Of a DNA stretch of 42,544 nt, positions 1 through 6,863 are shown in pieces. How positions within the stretch are numbered: the first letter of the stretch is position 1; every line of letters begins with the position of its first letter. Origin of the DNA: Clostridia bacterium (GTDB taxonomy: Bacteria > Bacillota > Clostridia > Oscillospirales > SIG627); the NCBI GenBank assembly GCA_017440805.1, contig JAFSGN010000004.1:1-42544 (forward strand), given 5' to 3'. The notes beneath the pieces are model-generated. The model was not told where the DNA came from, did no database searches, and was given only the letters and a program-made list of their open reading frames with translations. Both the position numbers and the translations under genes were made by a program.

Positions 1-2
1 AT

Positions 3-75
3 GCGGATTTAGCTCATTTGGTAGAGCGCGACCTTGCCAAGGTCGAGGTGGCGGGTTCGAGCCCCGTAATCCGCT
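3..75 (+). tRNA. tRNA-Gly (GCC)
   Basis: A full cloverleaf can be drawn: acceptor GCGGATT pairs with AATCCGC, and the anticodon stem CGACC/GGTCG encloses loop TTGCCAA with anticodon GCC at 36-38. The T-loop is the canonical TTCGAGC. The discriminator is T and no CCA is encoded. An identical gene lies in inverted orientation at 42409-42481. Confidence 0.97.
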
Positions 76-78
76 TAT

Positions 79-149
79 GGCGCCATAGCCAAGCGGTAAG
101 GCAGAGGTCTGCAAAACCTTTATCCCCGGTCCGATTCCGGGTGGCGCCT
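79..149 (+). tRNA. tRNA-Cys (GCA)
   Basis: Acceptor GGCGCCA pairs with TGGCGCC. The anticodon stem GAGGT/ACCTT encloses loop CTGCAAA with anticodon GCA. The T-arm CCCGG/CCGGG has loop TCCGATT, so the position that is normally U55 (pseudouridine) reads C. No CCA is encoded. It lies 3 nt after tRNA-Gly and is probably co-transcribed with it. Confidence 0.96.
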
Positions 150-150
150 T

Positions 151-190
151 CAAAACAAAAAGCACTTCGTAAGAAGTGCTTTTTGTTTTG
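151..190 (+). terminator. Terminator of the tRNA-Gly/Cys unit
   Basis: A perfect 18-bp inverted repeat (151-168 with 173-190) encloses the 4-nt loop GTAA. The right arm contains the T-rich tract. It starts 2 nt after tRNA-Cys, so it ends the short tRNA transcript. Confidence 0.9.
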
Positions 191-193
191 GAA

Positions 194-362
194 CGATGTT
201 TGCCCTTGCGGGCAAGTGATGTTGCCTTCGGCAGTGATGTTCGCTGCGTGAGTGATGTTTCGCCTCGCGGCGAAGTGGGCAAACATCACATCACTTTACG
301 ACGAAGGAGCAAAACATCACTGTGCGTTAGCACTACATCACTGCGGCTTGCCGCAACATCAC
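194..362. repeat. Palindromic array of GTGATGTT / AACATCAC units with mini-hairpins
   Basis: The left half carries GTGATGTT at 216-223, 234-241 and 252-259, plus a truncated copy at 194-200. The right half carries the reverse complement AACATCAC at 282-289, 313-320 and 355-362, plus truncated copies at 289-294 and 335-341. Small GC-rich hairpins with 3-4 nt loops separate the units, for example TGCCC-TTGC-GGGCA, TCGCC-TCGC-GGCGA and GTGC-GTTA-GCAC. The outermost left unit (195-205) is also complementary over 11 bp to 278-287 and its flank. A transcript could therefore fold as a ladder of 8-bp helices with side hairpins. The array ends 2 nt before the -35 box of the four-helix-bundle gene. Confidence 0.85.
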
Positions 363-364
363 TT

Positions 365-393
365 TTTACAAACGTTTATAATTATGCTATAAT
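365..393 (+). promoter_or_regulatory. Sigma-A-type promoter of the four-helix-bundle gene
   Basis: TTTACA (365-370), a 17-bp spacer and TATAAT (388-393), with TGC directly before the -10 (an extended -10). The predicted start is near 400, giving a very short leader before the ribosome binding site GAGGT and the ATG at 417. Confidence 0.8.
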
Positions 394-416
394 ATAACCG
401 AAAGCGAGGTACTACC

Positions 417-776
417 ATGGCAGAATCTAAATTGCGTGAACTTTCAATGGAGTTTTCTGTTGATATTATTAACCTTGTCAAATTCTTAAAGTCTAATCAC
501 GAATCCGTTATCGCCAATCAGATCGGCAGAAGTGGTACGTCGATCGGTGCAAATATCCACGAGGCACAGTACGCACAAGGCAAAAAGGATTTCATATCCA
601 AACTTGAAATTGCACTCAAAGAGGCAAGTGAAACAGGCTATTGGCTTGAACTTTTACATAGAACGAATTATATTGATGCACAGCAATATAAGATTTTGTC
701 CGACAAATGCGCCACGCTTCGCGTAATGCTCGTTTCTTCTTGCAGAACGGCGAAATCAAATATTGATAACAAATAA
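417..776 (+). CDS. Four-helix-bundle (S23-like) protein
   Basis: 119 residues, nearly all helical. The spacing of charged and small residues, with the central pattern RSGTSIGANIHEAQ (about residues 38-51) followed by KDFISKLEIALKEASET, is typical of the family first described as the protein of 23S rRNA intervening sequences (TIGR02436) and related to the Avd accessory proteins of diversity-generating retroelements. Avd-type members are thought to bind nucleic acid; the role of stand-alone copies is unknown. The start is set by GAGGT 7 nt upstream of the ATG. No reverse transcriptase or rRNA lies nearby. The gene sits directly behind the palindromic array and ahead of a strong terminator, so array plus gene could be one small element. 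Family assignment is firm; function is not. Confidence 0.88.
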   Translation: MAESKLRELSMEFSVDIINLVKFLKSNHESVIANQIGRSGTSIGANIHEAQYAQGKKDFISKLEIALKEASETGYWLELLHRTNYIDAQQYKILSDKCATLRVMLVSSCRTAKSNIDNK

Positions 777-799
777 TTTTCAAATATTTATCTGGACTT

Positions 800-850
800 A
801 AAACTTCCTTTCGGTATAATGGTGTTTAACCTAAACCGAAAGGAAGTTTT
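800..850 (+). terminator. Terminator after the four-helix-bundle gene
   Basis: A perfect 16-bp inverted repeat (800-815 with 835-850) has a 19-nt loop, and the right arm runs into TTTTT. It can act in both directions. It ends only 3 nt before the ATG of the next small reading frame, so that frame has no room for a separate promoter or clear ribosome binding site. Confidence 0.75.
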
Positions 851-853
851 TAT

Positions 854-1078
854 ATGGAATACGAACTCAAATATTATTACCGAGTAAAATACGCCCTCGT
901 CTGCGCGCGGCAAAGCTTTCTGAAAAATCCGCCGAAGGACGATTTTGAGTAATACGCAAAAAAGATAATCGATCGCGCATATTTCATCATTCTGAATAAG
1001 ATCGACGAGCTTGACGGGACGAATGAAAGACTATTGAAATATTACAGGGAGAATATTGAAAATTATCGGAAAGTGTGA
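854..1078 (+). pseudogene. Small helical protein gene broken by an in-frame TAA
   Basis: From ATG 854 the frame encodes 32 residues (MEYELKYYYRVKYALV...), meets TAA at 950-952, and continues open in the same frame for 41 more residues to TGA at 1076-1078. Both halves have ordinary protein composition (YAKKIIDRAYFIILNKIDEL in the second), so a single CAA or GAA to TAA change in a 74-residue gene is the simplest reading. I do not recognise the family. No ribosome binding site is evident because the preceding hairpin ends at 850. The -35 element of the following gene lies inside its 3' end. Confidence 0.55.
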
Positions 1079-1084
1079 TATAAT
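1056..1084 (+). promoter_or_regulatory. Promoter of the frameshifted lipoprotein gene
   Basis: TTGAAA (1056-1061), a 17-bp spacer and TATAAT (1079-1084), with TGA in front of the -10. It overlaps the end of the broken small gene and precedes AGGAGGG (1109-1115) and ATG 1122. Confidence 0.8.
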
Positions 1085-1121
1085 AATTTTGATATTTTTG
1101 TAATGCATAGGAGGGTGGAAG

Positions 1122-1965
1122 ATGAAGATAATTGTTGCTTTGATGATTATATTGGCAATGTTATTAACTGGCTGCGCAAATATTAACACTAATTCCAACG
1201 ATTTACCCCCCAAAATTTGATAGTTCTTCTGATAACAATGAAGCACGCCAAGAAATAAGTTTTAAGGATTCAATCATAATAGGGTTAAAAAAACAGAATT
1301 ATTATGTTGAGTGGAATATGTATGGTTATGATGTTAGTTTGCAAGATGTTCATGCCATATTTGCACTTGATCTTTCTTTTTTTGGTGCCGGTTCTTTGAT
1401 AGCAAGCAATATTGAGGGACTTTCGTTATCGGGGGATTCGGATGTCTTTGCAAAAAGCAATGAATATAAAGATTGTTGCGACACATTGCTACATCTTTTG
1501 AATATTGATGCTTCGATGGACGATGTATTAGAGACTTTCAGCGAGGAAACGAAAGGAAGCAATGCTTTCTCTAACAATAACTTTGTATGGTATTTGCGAT
1601 ATCGCGAATCAATAGATGATTTTGAGTTTTATATTTTTGATTTGAATTCAATCTCAAAATGCATTCAGTCTTATGATTTGACCAAATGGAAAAATCTTGA
1701 TATTAAAATGTTTGAGCAACCGACTATTTATTCTGGTAATAAAGTTTGTTTTTCTGGAGAGTTGATTTCTATTGCAAATATTCCTGACGAAGATTTTTTT
1801 CGGAAAACCAAGTTGATTTTTCAATTGGATACCAGGGACAAGGTGGAAGTTGTCTACGATTTTGGTTATTTCCCGTACACATTTACAATTAATTCGAAAT
1901 ATACGATATATGGTACAATTTCTCAAGATGAAATACTATTTAAATTTTTCGCTATTGGAGATTGA
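1122..1965 (+). pseudogene. Lipoprotein gene split by a frameshift in a C6 tract
   Basis: ATG 1122, behind a strong AGGAGGG, opens with a lipoprotein signal: MKIIVALMIILAMLLTGC with lipobox LTGC. This frame stops at TGA 1218-1220. The +1 frame, read through the C6 run at 1206-1211, continues without a stop from codon 1213 to 1965 (about 250 residues). If the run had five C the two parts would join as ...DLPPKFDSSSDNNEA..., a natural serine- and asparagine-rich linker after a lipobox. An A7 run lies at 1287-1293. The downstream part (from the internal ATG 1318, 215 residues) is acidic and aromatic and I do not recognise it. Either the gene is dead, the tract is variable, or the base is a sequencing error. 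Its promoter and ribosome binding site are intact, which suggests recent breakage or none. Confidence 0.7.
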
Positions 1966-2012
1966 TGTAAAATCAGGAAAAACAAATGACATCTTTTTTG
2001 TCAACACGCCCC

Positions 2013-2050
2013 AAAAAATCCTGTATGCAAGTGCAGGATTTTTATTTTTT
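2013..2050 (+). terminator. Terminator after the lipoprotein gene
   Basis: AAAAATCCTG (2014-2023) pairs with CAGGATTTTT (2034-2043) around a 10-nt loop, followed by a further T-rich run. It lies about 50 nt after the end of the lipoprotein frame. Confidence 0.65.
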
Positions 2051-2155
2051 ACCTCTTCACTCTTACCTCAAATGGCAGGATTTTTTTGGAAGTTGTAGGT
2101 AAAAGGTAAGAAGTAATAAGTTTTGAAAATCAGAACTTTTCTGTCAATACAAAGC

Positions 2156-2189
2156 AAAAATCAAGCAACCTTTTGGTTGCTTGATTTTT
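2156..2189 (-). terminator. Terminator of the exporter/SLH operon (bidirectional)
   Basis: A 15-bp perfect stem (2156-2170 with 2175-2189) with loop TTTT, A5 on the left and T5 on the right, so it can stop transcription from either side. It sits 23 nt beyond the stop of the minus-strand SLH gene. Confidence 0.85.
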
Positions 2190-2212
2190 CATTTATTAAG
2201 ATACCAACTGTT

Positions 2213-4924
2213 TTATTTGTTGGGAACTGCTATTATCATTCTAATGATACCGCCACGGGAGACATTATCATTGAGCCATCCTGTCAGTGAATATTTATCA
2301 TTATTCTCTATATCTGACATAGAAAGTACTCTGTATTGTCCGTTTTTATACTCAAAAATCTGTACCTTGTCCCAAACATTGTATGTCACTTCGCCTGACA
2401 ACGCCATAAGATTTCCTACTCTGTCAATAGCAACGCCGACATTCAAGTTTCTTATCTCCGACACACTCTTGCCGTCGTATTCAATGTATGCAGGGCCATC
2501 TGAAACACCAAAGACGGTTGAAACAGTAAGTGACGCTTCACCGGCAGAACCAAAATATTTATAATTACCCGAGATTTGTCTGCTTGAATAATTTTCTGTT
2601 ACAGAGGTCAACATTACATAGTTGTGATTGTCACCAATATAATCGTCAAGAACAAGAATGGTAATTTCACCTTGATTGTTAAGTTTATAATAAATTACAT
2701 CACTTTTGTCAAGGACACAATTTTCCAGTCTTGACTGATAAACCGGTGCAAGAGAGGAACAACACAAATCTGCAATCTGCGCATCGGGGGCAAATTTGTT
2801 GTACTTTAATGCATTGTTAAGGTCTTTGACTGAGGTGTAGTCTTTGGAGATAACATTCACCTTTGTGCCTGAGGATAATACCTTAACAGAAACCATCTTC
2901 CCTACTTTCATTGATGTAAGAGCGGTAGAATACTCCATTGTATCGCCGTCAAGTTCGGTTACAACAATACAGTTGGATGTATATGTTCCGCCGTATGCAT
3001 TATAATATTCTTTTGTATAAAAATCCGTAACAATTCCTATAACTTCCTTAGAAAGTTCATCCACCTTTACAACTCCTGCAACCGCTCCGCCCTTTCCGAG
3101 AAGAAGGGTTATGTTTTCACCGATGGAGAAATCTCCTGCAGAAGACAGTTTATAAGACACAGAGGATGCTTCAATACTATATGTTTTTCCTGATACAACA
3201 ATTGACTGCGGTGCAGATTGGTCAGGCAATGCAGACTCATATTTTCCGCTTACAGTATCAGAGTAAACCCAGACTGTTTTAAGAGGTTCTGAATAGTAAT
3301 ATACATCCCATTCGCAAATATCGTCTGCAGTTGTTACTTCGTTATTACGATACACAAAAGATTTTTCAATATCAAAGGGTATTTGTGTTTTATAACTGTT
3401 TCCGTTAACAATATACGGACCTTCCATAGATGCATTTACAATCTGGTCATAGGACAAATCTCCTTGTATATAGAGAGAACTGTCCGAAGCATCGGGGGTT
3501 ATTATTCCCTCTACCATATTATCACGGCCTAAAAGAAGTGTCACTACATCTCCGCTATCAATTGTTCCAAGTTCAGAAAGAGAAAATGATACATTTTCAG
3601 ATGCAATACTGTAGTTGGTACCCGAAAGATTTACCGATGTAGGCGAACTTTTAGATGGAGAAACACCATTTACAATTCCACTCTTCTTGACATCGTAACT
3701 CCAAATTGAATTAAGCAGTTTTGAATAATAGACAACATCATACTTATTTATCTGTGATACAGATGATACACTGCCGTTTTTATATACATGTGCTGTATTT
3801 AAATCAAACGGTATTTTATCTTTCAAAGAACTGGCATTCTCAACAACAAATGCATCGTCAAGAGAATATTGAGTCAAAAGAGCATAATCACTTTCACTGC
3901 TCAAATAGATATTATAGTCAAGTTGCTCTGCATTAAAAGCAAACTCAACCTTTCCGTCAGTACCAAGCATTAAAACGACAATATCGTCAACAGCAAACTC
4001 TCCCATGGAAGAAAATTTATATTTAATTTCAGAATTTGCAAGAGAATAGTTTTTTCCTGCAACAGTTATATTTGTCGGAGAAGATGCAGGAGTAACACTC
4101 TGGAGAGTTCCGAATTGCTTTTCACTATACGCCCAAACAGTGTTGATGAGCGGAGAATAGTACAAAACATCGTAGTTCTTTATATCTTCCGCCAAAGCAG
4201 ATTTACCGTCTCTCCATACTTTCATCTTGCTTCCAGGAATTCCTGTTTTCTTTTGCCATTCATCTGATGCAAGTATAGGACCTTTTTTGTTTTTTTCCAC
4301 AACTTCAAGATAATCTATCTCATCATTTGAATTCAGCGTATATCCCAATGCCTGTGCGTAAATCACACCATTTTTGTTCTTGGTATTCAGCATATTATAA
4401 ATGAGGAACATACAGTCACGCCGTGTAAGTAATTCTCCCGCCGCTCTGTCAATATTCTTGTCAAGTCCCAGTGCAATATAATTTTCAAGTTGCGGTTGCG
4501 GATATGCACCGATAAGGTCACTTTGAGTGTATCCTAAAATCTTAAGAACAATATTTACTGCCTCTTCAAGTTTAACATTGTTTTCAGGTCGGAAGGTACC
4601 GTCAAGGTATCCGTTTATCCATCCGTTTGAAATTGCGGCGGATATATACCGTGATGCCCAATGATTACTTCTGACATCAGGGAAAAGAGACACTTTCGGC
4701 AGAGTATCAACAGTATTTTTGTATGTAGATGCAAAAAGTGACATTTTTACAAACTCTGCACGGGTAACATTATCATCTAAATTAAGATTTCCGTTTTCGT
4801 CACCGTTCATTATTTCCAACAAGCGAATAGTATCTGTTATTCTGTCAACTTCTGTCTGCTCAGCGGCAGTAACAACCGGCAAAAGCAAACATATGCCTAA
4901 CAAAAGAAAAATTAATCTTTTCAT
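2213..4924 (-). CDS. Secreted SLH-domain protein with three 144-residue repeats
   Basis: 903 residues. A signal peptide (residues 1-20, ending VVTA|AEQ) is followed by S-layer-homology repeats at about 28-72 (with TRAEF), 78-135 (FPDV...GYLDGTFRPE) and a weaker third at 143-195. SLH domains bind pyruvylated secondary cell-wall polymer, so this is a cell-surface protein. Three copies of an unrecognised module follow, marked by YDVLYYS (251), YDVVYYS (395) and WDVYYYS (539), exactly 144 residues apart. Each continues with a TVWAYS-like strand, a GK.YS-like strand and a VVLMLG-like strand. The C-terminal 280 residues are unique and beta-rich. The start has AAAGGTG 7 nt upstream. It is the last gene behind adaptor, ATPase and permease, 16 nt from the permease stop, so it may be the exporter's cargo or outer partner. 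Confidence 0.85.
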   Translation of the reverse strand: MKRLIFLLLGICLLLPVVTAAEQTEVDRITDTIRLLEIMNGDENGNLNLDDNVTRAEFVKMSLFASTYKNTVDTLPKVSLFPDVRSNHWASRYISAAISNGWINGYLDGTFRPENNVKLEEAVNIVLKILGYTQSDLIGAYPQPQLENYIALGLDKNIDRAAGELLTRRDCMFLIYNMLNTKNKNGVIYAQALGYTLNSNDEIDYLEVVEKNKKGPILASDEWQKKTGIPGSKMKVWRDGKSALAEDIKNYDVLYYSPLINTVWAYSEKQFGTLQSVTPASSPTNITVAGKNYSLANSEIKYKFSSMGEFAVDDIVVLMLGTDGKVEFAFNAEQLDYNIYLSSESDYALLTQYSLDDAFVVENASSLKDKIPFDLNTAHVYKNGSVSSVSQINKYDVVYYSKLLNSIWSYDVKKSGIVNGVSPSKSSPTSVNLSGTNYSIASENVSFSLSELGTIDSGDVVTLLLGRDNMVEGIITPDASDSSLYIQGDLSYDQIVNASMEGPYIVNGNSYKTQIPFDIEKSFVYRNNEVTTADDICEWDVYYYSEPLKTVWVYSDTVSGKYESALPDQSAPQSIVVSGKTYSIEASSVSYKLSSAGDFSIGENITLLLGKGGAVAGVVKVDELSKEVIGIVTDFYTKEYYNAYGGTYTSNCIVVTELDGDTMEYSTALTSMKVGKMVSVKVLSSGTKVNVISKDYTSVKDLNNALKYNKFAPDAQIADLCCSSLAPVYQSRLENCVLDKSDVIYYKLNNQGEITILVLDDYIGDNHNYVMLTSVTENYSSRQISGNYKYFGSAGEASLTVSTVFGVSDGPAYIEYDGKSVSEIRNLNVGVAIDRVGNLMALSGEVTYNVWDKVQIFEYKNGQYRVLSMSDIENNDKYSLTGWLNDNVSRGGIIRMIIAVPNK

Positions 4925-4940
4925 ATTATTTCACCTTTCT

Positions 4941-6116
4941 TTATTCATTTCTCAAAGCGTCTATGGGGTTAAGTTTTGCTGCCTTATTTGCCGGTAAAAA
5001 GCCAAACAAAACGCCTACACCCACTGATATACTGAAAGCAAGTAATATTGAGTCGATTTTGGGAAGTGCAGTTATATCAAAAACAGGACCTATCATACTT
5101 GCAACCAGCATTCCGAATGCTATTCCGATAACACCGCCCAAGGCACTTGTAGTTCCTGCCTCGATAATAAACTGGCTTTTAATATCTCTTTGCTTTGCAC
5201 CAAGTGCTTTTCTTATTCCTATTTCACGGGTTCGTTCTGTTACAGAAACAAGCATAATATTCATAATACCTATACCGCCGACCAGAAGTGAAATTCCGGC
5301 AATACCGGCAAGTATTCCGACAACAATGTCCATCATTTCATTCATTGTGTCAAGTATTTCAGTCATGGAAATAACGGAATACAAATCATCATTAAGAAAA
5401 ACTTTATACAATTCGTTTTCTATTGCAACGCGTGCCTGTGTAACACTTTCATCTGACGATGCAGACGCGACATAAGAGGATATTGTTGCATTTCGTGAGA
5501 ATTTTACTGCGTTTGAGTATGGAATAAGAACCATATCATCCGTACTGTTCTGGGTAGAATCTGCAATCTCTTCAATAATTCCGACAATTGTATATGCTTC
5601 ACCGTTGATTTTCAGTGTCTGACCAACAGGTGAAGTACCAAAAACATCATTTGATGCATAGTACGAACCTACAACGCATACCTTTTTTCGTTCTGCAATA
5701 TCAAAATACTGAATAAATCTTCCTGACAAAATCTCCCATGAATTTATTAATAAATAATCCTCTCCGACACCGGTCACGGATGTCCTCATGTTTTCATTAA
5801 GACATCTTACCTGTCCCTGAACCGTCACTTTTGGACTTATGTATGAAATAACTTCTTTATTTTCTTCGGCAATTTCATACATTCTGTCAACTGAAATTGT
5901 TCTGTTGGAGCCTCTGCCCGTAAGATTTATATTCAAGGTCCTTGTTCCCATGCCCTCAAACATATCTGTCATATAATTCTGCATTCCGTTGCCAAGGCCT
6001 GTTATGACTATAACCGACGCAACACCTATGATTATGCCCAGCATAGTAAGAAATGCTCTCATCTTACTGGTGGATATCCCCTTTATAGCCAGAAGAAAAC
6101 ACTGTAAAAAACTCAT
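4941..6116 (-). CDS. MacB-type ABC transporter permease
   Basis: 391 residues. One N-terminal membrane helix (about 20-42, MRAFLTMLGIIIGVASV), a long extracytoplasmic MacB_PCD-like region, then three C-terminal helices of the FtsX domain, including the GGIGIMNIMLVSVTERTREI stretch typical of MacB/LolCE permeases. These mechanotransmission transporters move substrates outside the membrane rather than through it. The gene overlaps the upstream ATPase gene by 4 nt and follows its adaptor, the usual MacAB layout. In Gram-positives such sets export peptides or act on envelope molecules; the substrate here is unknown. Confidence 0.92.
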   Translation of the reverse strand: MSFLQCFLLAIKGISTSKMRAFLTMLGIIIGVASVIVITGLGNGMQNYMTDMFEGMGTRTLNINLTGRGSNRTISVDRMYEIAEENKEVISYISPKVTVQGQVRCLNENMRTSVTGVGEDYLLINSWEILSGRFIQYFDIAERKKVCVVGSYYASNDVFGTSPVGQTLKINGEAYTIVGIIEEIADSTQNSTDDMVLIPYSNAVKFSRNATISSYVASASSDESVTQARVAIENELYKVFLNDDLYSVISMTEILDTMNEMMDIVVGILAGIAGISLLVGGIGIMNIMLVSVTERTREIGIRKALGAKQRDIKSQFIIEAGTTSALGGVIGIAFGMLVASMIGPVFDITALPKIDSILLAFSISVGVGVLFGFLPANKAAKLNPIDALRNE

Positions 6117-6859
6117 ATGTTGTTTTCCTCCTTTTTTATATGCTCACCATGGGGAATATCCGGGTTCACAACTGCCTGGTCACTGTCGGCAGGCCCGTCA
6201 TAAATAATCTTGCCGTCAAACAATCTTATAATTCTATGTGCTTTCCGTGCAATACTGTTATCATGAGTAATAAGAACTATTGTATTACCTTCCGAGTTAA
6301 GTTCCTGCAGAAATTCAAGCACTTCCCTTCCCGTCCTGGAATCCAGTGCACCCGTGGGTTCATCTGCCAAAATGACAGATGGATTAGATACCAGCGCCCT
6401 TGCAATAGATACTCTCTGTTGCTGACCGCCGGAAAGTTGAGGTGGAAAACTGTTAGCCTTATGTTCAAGTCCGACACGCCTGAGCGATTCAAGTGCTGCC
6501 GCTCTTCTTTCCTGGTTTGAATACCCTCCGTACAAAAGCGGCATCTCAACATTTTCAGCAACAGTCAACTTGGGAATAAGATTATACTGCTGAAATATAA
6601 AACCAAGTGTTTTATTTCTTATTTCAGCAAGTTTATTATCATTCATGGTAGAGACATCGGTTCCGTTCAGATAATAACTGCCTAAAGTAGGTACATCAAG
6701 GCATCCTATAATGTTCATGCAAGTTGATTTTCCCGAACCTGATTGCCCGACTATTGCAACAAATTCACCCTTTGATATATTAAATGACACATCATCGGCA
6801 GCTCTGATTTCATCGTCTCCGACCTGATAAATTTTTGAAATATGTTCAAATCTTATCAT
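6113..6859 (-). CDS. MacB/LolD-type ABC transporter ATPase
   Basis: 248 residues from MIRFEH. Walker A GQSGSGKST at 38-46, signature LSGGQQQR at 142-149, Walker B VILADE at 162-167 followed by PTGALD, H-loop histidine near 199. It powers the adjacent FtsX-type permease. The frame stays open upstream to 6928, but the extra residues (Cys-, Val- and Arg-rich) come from reading the adaptor's Met-rich tail in another frame. GGAGGA, which overlaps the adaptor's last codons, fixes the start at 6859. The last 25 residues are an acidic tail outside the normal ATPase fold. Confidence 0.95.
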   Translation of the reverse strand: MIRFEHISKIYQVGDDEIRAADDVSFNISKGEFVAIVGQSGSGKSTCMNIIGCLDVPTLGSYYLNGTDVSTMNDNKLAEIRNKTLGFIFQQYNLIPKLTVAENVEMPLLYGGYSNQERRAAALESLRRVGLEHKANSFPPQLSGGQQQRVSIARALVSNPSVILADEPTGALDSRTGREVLEFLQELNSEGNTIVLITHDNSIARKAHRIIRLFDGKIIYDGPADSDQAVVNPDIPHGEHIKKEENNI

Positions 6860-6863
6860 TGGA

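Noticed and set aside
194..362. CRISPR-like look of the repeated 8-mers
   Set aside because: The units are 8 nt and switch to the reverse complement halfway, and the pieces between them are self-complementary hairpins of unequal length, not spacers. No cas gene is near.
14..397. Open frames across the tRNAs and the array
   Set aside because: They run through tRNA genes and hairpins, have no ribosome binding site, and owe their openness to the repeated sequence.
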